From: Bacteroidia bacterium
Lineage (GTDB): Bacteria > Bacteroidota > Bacteroidia > B-17B0 > Aurantibacillaceae
Assembly (NCBI GenBank): GCA_021740825.1
Contig: JAIOZA010000004.1
Location: 62,001-126,000, forward strand
Direction: 5' to 3'
DNA length: 64,000 bases
The position numbers and the translations under genes are program-made. Every line of letters starts with the position of its first letter. The first letter of the stretch is position 1. The notes under the pieces were generated by a model. The model searched no databases. It was not told where the DNA came from and worked only from the letters and a program-made list of their open reading frames with translations. Positions 38,734-47,709 of this stretch are shown in pieces.

Positions 38734-39228
38734 ATGGAATTATTAAATAAAGTAAACGAAAAACTAAAAGAACATTTTCACGGAGATATTGAATCCGCGG
38801 AGCTTCTTTATGATTATCCTGTTTTTACTATACAAAAAGATAGAATACACGATGTATTAAAATTTTTAAAAGACGATGAAGAGTTAAATTTTCATTTTTT
38901 AACGGATTTATGTGGTATGCAAACAGCTGATGAAAAACAGTTGGGGGTAATTTATCATTTACATAACATGCCAAAAAATTACCGTATTCGTTTAAAAACA
39001 TTTTTTGACATCAATAAACCAGAGGTAGCTACAGCAACAGATTTATGGCCAGCAGCAAATTGGATGGAGCGCGAAACCTATGATTTTTTTGGTGTAAGGT
39101 TTAAAGGTCACCCAAATTTAAAACGTATTTTAAACGTTGATGAAATGGATATTTTTCCATTAAGAAAAGAGTATCCTCTCGAAGATCAATCTAGAACGGA
39201 TAAAAAAGATGAAATGTTTGGAAGATAA
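38734..39228 (+). CDS. nuoC: NADH:quinone oxidoreductase subunit C
   Basis: A peripheral-arm subunit that holds the NuoD interface. The 164-residue protein is separate from NuoD, not fused. The family signature is ERETYDFFGVRFKGHPNLKR followed by PLRKEYPLED. It is flanked on both sides by heptad-repeat elements, giving unusually wide gaps for this operon (75 and 72 bases). Confidence 0.95.
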   Translation: MELLNKVNEKLKEHFHGDIESAELLYDYPVFTIQKDRIHDVLKFLKDDEELNFHFLTDLCGMQTADEKQLGVIYHLHNMPKNYRIRLKTFFDINKPEVATATDLWPAANWMERETYDFFGVRFKGHPNLKRILNVDEMDIFPLRKEYPLEDQSRTDKKDEMFGR

Positions 39229-39300
39229 GAAGTTTGAAATCAGATTTTAGAAGTGGGAAGTAAAAATCTTAAATCTTAAATCTTAAATCTTAAATCAACA
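39229..39300 (+). repeat. Heptad-repeat element between nuoC and nuoD
   Basis: A left arm with AGATTTTAGAA (39242-39252) and four AAATCTT units plus a partial one (39264-39298), ending at the nuoD ATG. The unit differs from that before nuoC by one base when put in the same register (TTAAATC versus TTTAATC). Confidence 0.75.
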
Positions 39301-40515
39301 ATGAGTAAAAAAGAAACAACATATTCAGTTAATCAGGAAGTTATAGAAGAGAAAGAATATTCTACTCTTAACCTGGGGCCTACGCATCCTGCAACACATG
39401 GTATTTTTCAAAATGTTTTGAAAATGGATGGTGAGATTATTCACGAAGCAACTCCAACAATTGGATACATTCATCGTGCATTTGAAAAATTAGCAGAACG
39501 CAGACCATACGCGCAAATTACTCCTATTACCGATCGTTTAAACTATTGTTCATCACCAATCAATAACATGGGTTGGTATATGACAGTAGAAAAATTGTTA
39601 GGTGCAAAAATTCCTAAGCGTGCAGAATATCACCGTGTTATTATCATGGAGTTATCGCGTATTGCAGATCATATTATTTGTAATTCTGTTATTGGCGTTG
39701 ATACTGGTGCTATGACAGGTTTCTTATACATCTTTCAATGGAGAGAAAAAATTTATGAAATATTTGAAGAAATTTGCGGCGCTCGTTTAACTACAAATAT
39801 AGGTCGTATTGGAGGTTTTGATCAAGAGTGGAGTAAAAAAGCTTGGGATTTAATTGATACCTTTTTAAAAGAATATCCAAAAGGATTACAAGAGTTTGCG
39901 AATTTATTAGAGCGTAATAAAATTTTTATGGATCGTACCATAAACTGCGGACCAATTTCTGCAGAAATGGCATTGAGTTATAGTTTTGTTGGACCAAATT
40001 TACGTGCAGCAGGTGTTGATTATGATGTTCGTGTCATGAATCCATACAGTTCTTACGAAGATTTTACATTTACTGTTCCTGTTGGAACACAAGGCGATAC
40101 TTACGATCGTTTTATGGTTCGCCAACACGAAATGTGGCAATCATTAAGCATCATTGAGCAAGCTATTAAAAAAATGCCGGAAGGTGCAATGCACGCTGAT
40201 TTACCGGATTTCTTTTTACCACCAAAAGAGCAAGTATATAATAATATGGAAGCGTTAATTTATCACTTTAAAATTGTGATGGGTGAAACAGATATTCCTA
40301 AAGGAGAAGTTTATCATTGCGTTGAAGGTGGTAACGGTGAATTAGGATTTTACTTAATTAGTGATGGTGGTAGAACGCCATTCCGCCTGCATTTTCGCAG
40401 GCCATGTTTTATTTATTATCAAGCATATCCAGAAATGATTAAAGGTATTATGTTATCAGATGCAATCTTAACAATGAGCAGTATGAATGTAATTGCAGGA
40501 GAATTAGATGCGTAA
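39301..40515 (+). CDS. nuoD: NADH:quinone oxidoreductase subunit D
   Basis: The 49-kDa-type subunit that forms the quinone-binding pocket with NuoB. The 404-residue protein has NLGPTHPATHGIFQ, IGYIHRAFEKLAE, YCSSPINNMGW, CGPISAEMALSYS and, at the end, PSFIYYQ-like PCFIYYQAYPEM. All are normal for the family. Confidence 0.97.
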   Translation: MSKKETTYSVNQEVIEEKEYSTLNLGPTHPATHGIFQNVLKMDGEIIHEATPTIGYIHRAFEKLAERRPYAQITPITDRLNYCSSPINNMGWYMTVEKLLGAKIPKRAEYHRVIIMELSRIADHIICNSVIGVDTGAMTGFLYIFQWREKIYEIFEEICGARLTTNIGRIGGFDQEWSKKAWDLIDTFLKEYPKGLQEFANLLERNKIFMDRTINCGPISAEMALSYSFVGPNLRAAGVDYDVRVMNPYSSYEDFTFTVPVGTQGDTYDRFMVRQHEMWQSLSIIEQAIKKMPEGAMHADLPDFFLPPKEQVYNNMEALIYHFKIVMGETDIPKGEVYHCVEGGNGELGFYLISDGGRTPFRLHFRRPCFIYYQAYPEMIKGIMLSDAILTMSSMNVIAGELDA

Positions 40516-40530
40516 AATTAAATTAACCAA

Positions 40531-41145
40531 ATGAAAAAAACAGCATCAATAATAGCAATAATCAGCGTTATATTATTTTCTTCCTGCGCTTCACAAAAAA
40601 ATGGCGTAGCAATCAAACGAAAATATAATAAGGGATATTATTTTGCTCACAACCATAATAAAAGCAGTGCATCCGAGAGAGAAGCTAACATTAGCAAAAT
40701 TAAAATAAATGCCGAAAAAAATTACGTTGCTAAAAAAGCCGAGGATTTTCCAATAATTAAATCTCGATTGGTAATTCCGGCAGACGAAAAACTTGTTGTT
40801 GAAAAAGTAGAGAAAGTACTTGAAGTTAGGCATAATAGTATTTTAGTTAACGAAAATACAGTTACTGCATCTGTTGGTGAAACTAAATTGAACACCCGTC
40901 ATAAAGTACTTGAGATGCTTAATAATAAGAAAACAAATACTAGAAAAGGAGGCGATATTGATGATACAACCATCTTATTGATTGTTTTTTGCTTTTTTCC
41001 AATTTTATCATTAATTGCCATGTATTTGCATGATGGCAAGGAAATTACGTTAAACTTTTGGGTAGATTTACTTTTATATCTGACTTTTATTGGTTGGATT
41101 ATTTTTGGAGTATTAGTAGTATTAGATATAGTTAACTTAGCATAA
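40531..41145 (+). CDS. Lipoprotein with C-terminal YqaE/Pmp3-like double membrane helix
   Basis: A 204-residue protein of mixed character inside the nuo operon. An N-terminal lipobox (LFSSC, Cys near residue 19) is followed by a lysine- and asparagine-rich region (about 20-145). The C-terminal pair of helices reads TTILLIVFCFFPILSLIAMY, then LHDGKEITLNFW, then a second helix, resembling the small YqaE/Pmp3 membrane proteins. Similar lipoprotein-plus-Pmp3 proteins occur in Bacteroidota; I do not know their function. It lies 15 bases after nuoD and 7 before nuoE, so it is cotranscribed. Whether it belongs to complex I is unknown. Confidence 0.8.
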   Translation: MKKTASIIAIISVILFSSCASQKNGVAIKRKYNKGYYFAHNHNKSSASEREANISKIKINAEKNYVAKKAEDFPIIKSRLVIPADEKLVVEKVEKVLEVRHNSILVNENTVTASVGETKLNTRHKVLEMLNNKKTNTRKGGDIDDTTILLIVFCFFPILSLIAMYLHDGKEITLNFWVDLLLYLTFIGWIIFGVLVVLDIVNLA

Positions 41146-41152
41146 ATTAATA

Positions 41153-41734
41153 ATGAGTTCACAAGTTCACGGAGCACAAAAATTTGATAACGTTAAACGC
41201 GCTGAAATAGTATTCAGTGAAGAGGCGATGAAGACAGTGCAAACAATTATTTCGCATTATCCTGAAGCAAAAATTAAGTCTGCTTTATTACCAGTTTTGC
41301 ATATTGCGCAAGCTGAATTTGGCGGTTGGTTAAGCCCCGAAACAATGGATTATGTATCGTCTGTTTTAAAAATCAGACCAGTAGAAGTGTTTGAAGTGGC
41401 TTCATTTTATACAATGTATAATTTAAAACCAGTTGGTAAATGTGTGTTAGAAGTTTGTCAAACAAGTTCTTGTTGGTTAAACGGAGCGGAAGACATTGTA
41501 AAATACATTGAGAAAAAATTAAATATCAAAGTAGGAGAAACTACAAAAGATGGCATGTTTACCTTAAAGGTAGCAGAGTGCTTAGGTTCTTGTGGAACGG
41601 CACCTATGTTGCAATGTGGAGCAAGCTACCACGAAAATTTAACTTACGAAAAAGTAGATTCTATTTTAGAAACCTACAAAACAGAAGGTAAATTAAGAAG
41701 CTATACAGATTTAGATTATAAAAACACGCTATAG
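41153..41734 (+). CDS. nuoE: NADH:quinone oxidoreductase subunit E
   Basis: The [2Fe-2S] (N1a) subunit next to the NADH site. The 193-residue protein has an N-terminal helical domain and a thioredoxin-like domain. The four ligands are visible: CQTSSCW (two Cys), then CLGSCGTAPMLQ (two Cys). Adjacent genes on both sides are lipoproteins, not other nuo genes. Confidence 0.95.
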   Translation: MSSQVHGAQKFDNVKRAEIVFSEEAMKTVQTIISHYPEAKIKSALLPVLHIAQAEFGGWLSPETMDYVSSVLKIRPVEVFEVASFYTMYNLKPVGKCVLEVCQTSSCWLNGAEDIVKYIEKKLNIKVGETTKDGMFTLKVAECLGSCGTAPMLQCGASYHENLTYEKVDSILETYKTEGKLRSYTDLDYKNTL

Positions 41735-41741
41735 TAAATAA

Positions 41742-42221
41742 ATGAAATACGTTGTAATTTTCATATCTCTATTGCTTTTTAACATATCCTGTTCAAAGGA
41801 TATTCCTGTACCCCACGGAAATGAAAATGGAACGTCCACAACCAACCCTACTATATCAACTTCTTTAAGTCCAGAACCCGAAGGAAGTTTTTCTGTAACA
41901 GGGGTATTTACTCCGGTTGGCTGGAACGATGAATACTTAGGAAATTATTTTGGTATATGGACTTCACAGACCTACAGCATGGGAAATTACGGGCCATTAA
42001 ACATAAAAGATACTACATTAGCAATCAGTCCAAGTACTGCAGATTCAACATTGACAACTTCTTTATCTAATTGTCAAATTATTCATTATTCACTAGGCGT
42101 AAATTCATTTCCTATCTATCATGGAAGGATTGATTTTAGAAACGATAGCATGTTCTATAGTTGCATGAATGGTGGACTTGGAGCAGGAGTTATTGAATCA
42201 TTTAAAGGAAAAAAATTATAA
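41742..42221 (+). CDS. Lipoprotein of unknown function between nuoE and nuoF
   Basis: I do not recognise this 159-residue product. MKYVVIFISLLLFNISC is a lipoprotein signal (Cys at residue 17). A Pro/Thr/Ser-rich linker (about 20-50) and a beta-rich domain starting GSFSVTGVFTPVGWNDEYLG follow. It begins 7 bases after nuoE and ends 17 bases before nuoF, so it is certainly in the transcript. It has no visible tie to NADH oxidation. Confidence 0.78.
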   Translation: MKYVVIFISLLLFNISCSKDIPVPHGNENGTSTTNPTISTSLSPEPEGSFSVTGVFTPVGWNDEYLGNYFGIWTSQTYSMGNYGPLNIKDTTLAISPSTADSTLTTSLSNCQIIHYSLGVNSFPIYHGRIDFRNDSMFYSCMNGGLGAGVIESFKGKKL

Positions 42222-42238
42222 AACAACTTTTTAACCCA

Positions 42239-43576
42239 ATGGGAAGAAAATTATTAATACATAACGATCACATACCTAACATTCATACGTTAGAAGTGTA
42301 TCGTGCACACGGTGGTTATGCTTCTGTAGAGAAAGCACTAAAAAAAATGCAACCTGATCAAGTAACTGATGAAGTAAAAAAATCAGGACTACGTGGTCGT
42401 GGTGGTGCAGGTTTCCCTACAGGCATGAAGTGGAGTTTTTTGGCTAAACCAGAAGGCGTTCCTCGTTACTTAGTTTGTAACGCGGATGAATCTGAACCAG
42501 GAACATTCAAAGACCGTTACTTAATGGAAAAAATTCCTCATGCATTAATTGAAGGAATGATTACTTCTTCATTTGCATTAGGGGCAAAAACATCTTACAT
42601 CTATATCCGTGGCGAATATTTTTATGTAGCGCGTATTGTAGAGGCTGCTATTGCTGAAGCGTATGCTGCAGGATGGTTAGGAAAAAATATTTTAGGGACT
42701 GATTTCTCTCACGATTGCTACGTACAAGTTGGTGGTGGTGCTTATATCTGTGGAGAAGAAACTGCTTTATTAGAATCATTAGAAGGTAAACGTGGTAACC
42801 CACGTATTAAACCACCATTTCCAGCAGTTGCAGGTTTATGGGGCTGTCCAACTGTTGTTAATAACGTTGAGACCATTGCCGCTGTGGTTCCAATTGTGAA
42901 TATGGGTGGAGAAGAATACGCTAAAATTGGTGTGGGAAAATCTACTGGTACAAAATTAATTTCAGCATCAGGTCATATTAATAAACCAGGTGTTTATGAA
43001 ATTGAATTAGGAATTACGGTTGAAGATTTTATTTATAGTGACGAGTATTGCGGAGGTATCCGTAATGGAAAAAAATTAAAAGCAGTTGTAGCAGGTGGCT
43101 CATCAGTTCCAATTTTACCAACTGAATTAATTTTAAAAACGGCTAAGGGTGAACCTCGTTTAATGACTTACGAAAGTTTATCTGATGGTGGTTTCTTAAC
43201 TGGAACTATGTTAGGTTCAGGTGGTTTTATTGCCATGGACGAAGACACTAGCATCGTTAAAAATTTATTTACCTTTTCTCGTTTTTATCACCATGAGTCT
43301 TGCGGACAATGTTCGCCTTGCCGCGAAGGAACAGGTTGGATGGAAAAAATATTGAAGAAATTTTTAGATGGAACAGCTAATGAAAGTGATGTTGATTTAT
43401 TGTGGGACATTCAAAGTAAAATTGAAGGGAAAACAATTTGCCCGTTAGGCGAAGCGGCTGCATGGCCAGTAGCGGCAGCAATTCGTCACTTCAAACATGA
43501 ATTTATTGAAATTGCACAAAAGAAAAAATTTGTAGATATTTCTCATTACGATAGATTAAATAAAATTAGAGCTTAA
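42239..43576 (+). CDS. nuoF: NADH:quinone oxidoreductase subunit F
   Basis: Binds NADH and FMN and carries cluster N3. The 445-residue protein has [17 protein letters not shown] (FMN/NADH site), [34 protein letters not shown] and the [4Fe-4S] motif [12 protein letters not shown] with a later CPLGEAA cysteine. The stop overlaps the ATG of nuoG by one base. Confidence 0.97.
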   Translation: MGRKLLIHNDHIPNIHTLEVYRAHGGYASVEKALKKMQPDQVTDEVKKSGLRGRGGAGFPTGMKWSFLAKPEGVPRYLVCNADESEPGTFKDRYLMEKIPHALIEGMITSSFALGAKTSYIYIRGEYFYVARIVEAAIAEAYAAGWLGKNILGTDFSHDCYVQVGGGAYICGEETALLESLEGKRGNPRIKPPFPAVAGLWGCPTVVNNVETIAAVVPIVNMGGEEYAKIGVGKSTGTKLISASGHINKPGVYEIELGITVEDFIYSDEYCGGIRNGKKLKAVVAGGSSVPILPTELILKTAKGEPRLMTYESLSDGGFLTGTMLGSGGFIAMDEDTSIVKNLFTFSRFYHHESCGQCSPCREGTGWMEKILKKFLDGTANESDVDLLWDIQSKIEGKTICPLGEAAAWPVAAAIRHFKHEFIEIAQKKKFVDISHYDRLNKIRA

Positions 43577-44559
43577 TGAAAGTAACGATAGATGGAATAG
43601 AAATTGACGTGCCAAAGGGTACCACAATTCTTCAAGCAGCACGAATGATAGGCGCTGAGGTTGCTCCTCCAACCATGTGCTATTATTCTTCACTAAAAAC
43701 TAGTGGTGGTTATTGCCGCACTTGTATTGTAAAAGTAACACAAGGTAGTACAGCTAATCCTACACCAATGCCTAAGCCGGTAGCAAGTTGCCGTACAGAA
43801 GTAATGGACGGAATGGTTGTAGAAAATACGATTAACAAAGATGTATTAGAAGCCCGTAAAGGTGTGGTTGAATTTTTATTAATGAATCATCCTTTAGATT
43901 GTCCTGTTTGTGACCAAGCTGGAGAATGTTCTTTACAAGATTTAGGATACGAACATGGCGCTGCTACAACACGTTACGAATTCCCTCGTAGAGAATTTGA
44001 GCGTATTGATATTGGTAAATATGTGCAGTTACACATGAATCGTTGTATAATGTGTTTTCGTTGTGTAAAAGTAGCCGAGCAATTAACTGATAATCGCGTT
44101 CATGGTGTAATGCACCGTGGCGATGCTGCTGAGATTTCTACTTACATTGAAAATGTTATTGAAAATGAAATGTCTGGGAACGTTATTGATGTTTGTCCAG
44201 TTGGTGCGTTAACAGATAAAACGTTCCGATTTAAATCTCGTGTTTGGTTTACTAAGCCAGTTGATGCAAGTTGTGATTGTAAAAAATGTTCTGGTAAAGT
44301 GCGTTTATGGATGAAAGGCGAAGAAGTGTTACGTGTTACAGCTCGTAAAGATCAGTGGGGAGAAGCAGAAGAGTTTATTTGCAACACGTGTCGTTTTGAA
44401 AAGAAAAAAGTGTCTGATTGGAAAATTGAAGGACCAACTCAAGTTAACCGTCACTCTGTTATTTCACAAAATCATTACAACCATTTAAATGAATTGAAAG
44501 TGCAAGTAATGAAACAACAAAAAGCACTTGGTTTTATGCCAATTGATAAAAGACCTTAG
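43576..44559 (+). CDS. nuoG: NADH:quinone oxidoreductase subunit G, short form
   Basis: A 327-residue NuoG with the N-terminal clusters only. The [2Fe-2S] ligands are in CYYSSLKTSGGYCRTC and SCRTE. The HPLDCPVCDQAGECSLQD and MNRCIMCFRCVKV cluster sites follow, then a CDCKKCSGKVR start of the molybdopterin-like domain. Most of the large C-terminal domain found in proteobacterial NuoG (about 900 residues) is absent, as is usual in Bacteroidota. The frame is clean, so this is not a truncation by mutation. It overlaps nuoF by one base. Confidence 0.93.
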   Translation: MKVTIDGIEIDVPKGTTILQAARMIGAEVAPPTMCYYSSLKTSGGYCRTCIVKVTQGSTANPTPMPKPVASCRTEVMDGMVVENTINKDVLEARKGVVEFLLMNHPLDCPVCDQAGECSLQDLGYEHGAATTRYEFPRREFERIDIGKYVQLHMNRCIMCFRCVKVAEQLTDNRVHGVMHRGDAAEISTYIENVIENEMSGNVIDVCPVGALTDKTFRFKSRVWFTKPVDASCDCKKCSGKVRLWMKGEEVLRVTARKDQWGEAEEFICNTCRFEKKKVSDWKIEGPTQVNRHSVISQNHYNHLNELKVQVMKQQKALGFMPIDKRP

Positions 44560-44592
44560 TAACACTTAAACTCAGATCAGGTTGACTTTATT

Positions 44593-44616
44593 GTCAGTTC
44601 GAGCTAAGTCGAGAAC
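44593..44616 (+). repeat. Short repeat with TCGAG direct copies between nuoG and nuoH
   Basis: The core GTTCGAGCTAAGTCGAGAAC has two TCGAG copies inside outer GTTC/GAAC ends, preceded by GTCA. I recall closely similar sequences (CAGTTCGAGCGCAGTCGAGA) as common intergenic repeats in Bacteroidota genomes; that is memory, not a search. It sits in an 86-base gap without a gene. Confidence 0.5.
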
Positions 44617-44645
44617 AAATAGAATAAGAATTGAAATAAAATTAT

Positions 44646-45701
44646 ATGACAGGATTTATAATATACAAAGCAATTATGTGCGTAGGAGTATTTGTTCTCT
44701 TATTAGCATCAGCAGCATACGCTACGTTATGGGAAAGAAAATTTGCCGCTTTTTTGCAAGACAGAAAAGGACCAAGCAGAGCTGGATGGGGCGGTTTATT
44801 GCAGCCAGTAGCAGATGGTGTTAAAATGTTCATGAAAGAAGAGATCATACCAAATGTTTCTAATCGTTCATTATTTATTTTAGGACCATGTTTATTTATG
44901 GTGACCGCTGTTGTTACAAGTTCCGTTGTGCCTTGGGCTAAACCAGTTACAATTGGTGGACAAGTTTATGATTTGCAAATTACAGATATTAACATTGGCG
45001 TTATTTATTTATTGGGAGTTGCTTCTATTGGCGTTTATGGCATTATGATTGGAGGCTGGGCTTCTAATAATAAATTTGCTTTATTAGGTGCAGTTCGTGC
45101 ATCATCACAAATGATCAGTTATGAAATTCCAATGGGCATTGCATTAATAGCGTTAATTATTTCTTCTGGTGGTTCATTAAGTTTAAAAGATATTGTTAAC
45201 GGACAAGATGCAGGCTTTGCAAATATTGTTTGGCAACCCTTAGGCTTTTTAATTTTCTTTATTTGTGCTTTAGCAGAAACTAACCGCGCACCATTTGATT
45301 TACCTGAGTGTGAAACTGAATTAGTTGGTGGTTACCATACCGAATATTCATCTATGAAATTAGGGTTATTTTTATTTGCTGAGTATATCAATATGTTTAT
45401 TTCGTCAGCCGTGTTAGCTACTCTTTATTTTGGAGGATATAATTTTCCGTTTGCTCAGGAGGTTTATGCTTCATTAGGATTAGTAGAAGGATCAGTCATG
45501 ATTTCATTAATTGGATTTGGAGTTTTATTAGCAAAAATATTTGGTTTCATTTGTTTATTTATGTGGATTCGTTGGACATTGCCACGCTTCCGTTATGATC
45601 AATTAATGAACTTAGGTTGGAAAACGTTATTACCCTTATCGTTATTTAATTTAGCGTTAACCGTAGTAGTTGAATTTTTTAGAGGAAACATTCATTTTTA
45701 A
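44646..45701 (+). CDS. nuoH: NADH:quinone oxidoreductase subunit H
   Basis: The membrane subunit that contacts the quinone channel, 351 residues with about eight helices. Signatures: LWERKFAAFLQDRKGPSRAG near the N-terminus, CALAETNRAPFDLPECETEL and WIRWTLPRFRYDQLMNLGWK near the end. Confidence 0.96.
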   Translation: MTGFIIYKAIMCVGVFVLLLASAAYATLWERKFAAFLQDRKGPSRAGWGGLLQPVADGVKMFMKEEIIPNVSNRSLFILGPCLFMVTAVVTSSVVPWAKPVTIGGQVYDLQITDINIGVIYLLGVASIGVYGIMIGGWASNNKFALLGAVRASSQMISYEIPMGIALIALIISSGGSLSLKDIVNGQDAGFANIVWQPLGFLIFFICALAETNRAPFDLPECETELVGGYHTEYSSMKLGLFLFAEYINMFISSAVLATLYFGGYNFPFAQEVYASLGLVEGSVMISLIGFGVLLAKIFGFICLFMWIRWTLPRFRYDQLMNLGWKTLLPLSLFNLALTVVVEFFRGNIHF

Positions 45702-45711
45702 AAAAATAGAA

Positions 45712-46314
45712 ATGCAATTAACAAACAGAAAAGTAGTCGTATCAAATAAAGTGCAAACGTTTGCAGAAAGAATTTATTTGCCTGCTATTGCAAAAGGGAT
45801 GATTATTACAGCAAGTCACTTGTTTAAAAAATCACCTACTATCATGTACCCTGAACAAAAGAGGCCAATTGCGCCTGTTTATCGTGGTCAACATGTTTTA
45901 AAACGTGATGAAAACGGAGCAGAACGTTGCACTTCTTGCGGAATGTGTGCAGTGGCTTGTCCTGCAGAAGCAATTACAATGACTAGCGGTGAGCGTAAAA
46001 AAGGAGAAGAGAATTTATATCGCGAAGAAAAATATGCAGCAACTTATGAAATTGATATGTTGCGTTGTATTTTCTGCGGATTATGCGAAGAAGCTTGTCC
46101 AAAAGAAGCCATCTTTTTAACAGACAGATTAGTAGACGCACAATTTGAACGTAAAGATTTTATTTACGGAAAAGATAAATTAGTTGAAAAGGTTGACAAA
46201 CGTATTGATGTTACTAAACGACAAACACAAGCGGTTTTAGATTTCAAAAAAATTCCTGGATTAAAACACAACGAATTATTTGATGCTAATAAATTAAATA
46301 AAGGAAAACACTAA
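45712..46314 (+). CDS. nuoI: NADH:quinone oxidoreductase subunit I
   Basis: A ferredoxin-like subunit with two [4Fe-4S] clusters that passes electrons to NuoB. From the ATG at 45712 it has 200 residues. The cluster motifs are CTSCGMCAVACP and CIFCGLCEEACP. A TTG at 45670 is in frame but overlaps nuoH and is not needed. It is followed by a degenerate repeat element. Confidence 0.95.
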   Translation: MQLTNRKVVVSNKVQTFAERIYLPAIAKGMIITASHLFKKSPTIMYPEQKRPIAPVYRGQHVLKRDENGAERCTSCGMCAVACPAEAITMTSGERKKGEENLYREEKYAATYEIDMLRCIFCGLCEEACPKEAIFLTDRLVDAQFERKDFIYGKDKLVEKVDKRIDVTKRQTQAVLDFKKIPGLKHNELFDANKLNKGKH

Positions 46315-46425
46315 AAGTTAGAACTTAGAAATAAGATTTTAGAATTGATCATAATAAAAAAATAAATCAGATTTGCGACTTAGATTAAATTTTAAATCAA
46401 AAAATCTTAAATTTTAAATAAAAAT
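46315..46425 (+). repeat. Degenerate repeat element between nuoI and nuoJ
   Basis: The left arm AAGTTAGAACTTAGAA and AGATTTTAGAA (46334-46344) match the elements before nuoC and nuoD. The right side has decayed AAATCTTAAATTTTAAAT-type units, up to the nuoJ ATG. It looks like an older copy of the same family. Confidence 0.6.
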
Positions 46426-46950
46426 ATGTTAGGATACACAATCACACAATGGCTTTTTGGAACATTATCATTAATGGCAATTATGTTTGCATTAATGATG
46501 GTTTTTACGCGTAGCCCGGTAAACTCTGCTTTATATTTAATCATGACCTTTTTCTGTATTTCAGGTCACTATCTTTTATTAAATGCGCAATTTTTAGCAA
46601 TTGTACAAATTGTAGTTTATGCAGGAGCAATTATGGTTTTGTTTTTATACATTATCATGTTAATGAATTTAAATGCCGACGAAGAACCTCGTAAGCATGT
46701 TGTTACAAGAGCTATTGCCGGTTTAATTGGCGGTATGTTATTATTTGTGATGGTTGGTGCATTAAAAGGAGCCGAGCAGTTGCAAATAGTTCAAGGAGGC
46801 TCTTCTCAAATTGGCTTAGTTAAAAATTTAGGGAAAGTATTATTCAGTGAATTTTTATTCCCTTTCGAAATTGCATCTATCTTATTATTAGCTGCTTTAG
46901 TTGGAGCTATTATGATTGGGAAACGTGATACAAACATAAATGTGAAGTAA
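46426..46950 (+). CDS. nuoJ: NADH:quinone oxidoreductase subunit J
   Basis: A 174-residue membrane subunit with five helices. Characteristic segments are MVFTRSPVNSALYLIMTFFCISGHYLL (about 24-50) and VQIVVYAGAIMVLFLYIIML. In most operons nuoK follows at once; here an S23-type gene of about 440 bases intervenes. Confidence 0.95.
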   Translation: MLGYTITQWLFGTLSLMAIMFALMMVFTRSPVNSALYLIMTFFCISGHYLLLNAQFLAIVQIVVYAGAIMVLFLYIIMLMNLNADEEPRKHVVTRAIAGLIGGMLLFVMVGALKGAEQLQIVQGGSSQIGLVKNLGKVLFSEFLFPFEIASILLLAALVGAIMIGKRDTNINVK

Positions 46951-47393
46951 GATTTTAGATTTAAGAAATAGATAAGTGGAAAAAGTAGATTTAAAAATAA
47001 GAACAAAACAATTTGCAATTGATACAATTCGATTTATAAACGAATTGCCAAAATCAAAGGCTAATGATGTTATTTCTTATCAAATAATTAAATCTTCTAC
47101 TTCTGTTGCTGCTAATTATCGTGCAGCATTAAGAGGTCGTTCAAGTGCTGAATTTATTTCTAAATTAAATATAGTATTAGAAGAGTCGGACGAATCACAA
47201 TTTTGGTTTGAAATTATTGAAGAAACTAGTGAAACTAAAGATCCAAAAAAACTTAAGCAACTTTTAAATGAAAGTAATGAACTAACAGCTATTTTCGCAT
47301 CATCATTAAAAACAGCACGTAATAATATAAAAAGCACTAAACCTTAAATTAAATCAAAACTTCTTAAATCTATATTCTTAAATCTTAAATATT
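46950..47393 (+). mobile_element. Putative small element: S23-type gene between inverted repeats, inserted between nuoJ and nuoK
   Basis: It fills exactly the nuoJ-nuoK gap. The left end has AGATTTTAGA (46950-46959) and AGATTTAAGAA (46957-46967). The right end has two exact inverted copies, TTCTTAAATCT, at 47361-47371 and 47375-47385. The four-helix-bundle gene is inside. No transposase is present, so mobility would need a helper in trans or an unknown route. The four gene-free elements in other nuo gaps look like empty relatives. This is inference from sequence pattern only. Confidence 0.5.
46976..47347 (+). CDS. Four-helix-bundle protein (23S rRNA-intervening-sequence/S23 family)
   Basis: A 123-residue protein, almost wholly helical: VDLKIRTKQFAIDTIRFINEL, SYQIIKSSTSVAANYRAALRG, FISKLNIVLEESDESQFWFE and LLNESNELTAIFASSLKTARN match the S23/bAvd four-helix fold. 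Such genes were first seen within 23S rRNA intervening sequences and are scattered through Bacteroidota; relatives serve as Avd in diversity-generating retroelements. Their cellular role is unknown. The start is GTG at 46976, with no ATG nearby. It has no tie to complex I and appears to have been inserted. Confidence 0.85.
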   Translation: MEKVDLKIRTKQFAIDTIRFINELPKSKANDVISYQIIKSSTSVAANYRAALRGRSSAEFISKLNIVLEESDESQFWFEIIEETSETKDPKKLKQLLNESNELTAIFASSLKTARNNIKSTKP

Positions 47394-47705
47394 ATGTTAA
47401 ACGGAATTCCTATTAATTTTTACATCATGCTAAGCGCTGTGCTTTTTATCATTGGCGTAGTTGGTGTAATGGCGCGCAGAAATGCGATTATTATTTTTAT
47501 GTGTATTGAGCTAATGCTTAACGCGGTTAATTTAATGTTGGTTGCTTTTTCAACCTTACATAACGATGCAAACGGACAAGTATTTGTATTCTTTATTATG
47601 GCGGTTGCTGCGGCTGAGGTTGCAGTAGGCTTAGCTATCTTATCGATGGTGTATCGTAATTTCAAAAGTATTGATATTGATTTATTAAGCAGATTAAAGA
47701 ACTAA
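47394..47705 (+). CDS. nuoK: NADH:quinone oxidoreductase subunit K
   Basis: A 103-residue, three-helix subunit of the proton-pumping arm. The conserved glutamate lies in [17 protein letters not shown] and a second in [14 protein letters not shown]. It starts 4 bases upstream of nuoL across a small gap. Confidence 0.96.
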   Translation: MLNGIPINFYIMLSAVLFIIGVVGVMARRNAIIIFMCIELMLNAVNLMLVAFSTLHNDANGQVFVFFIMAVAAAEVAVGLAILSMVYRNFKSIDIDLLSRLKN

Positions 47706-47709
47706 GTAT

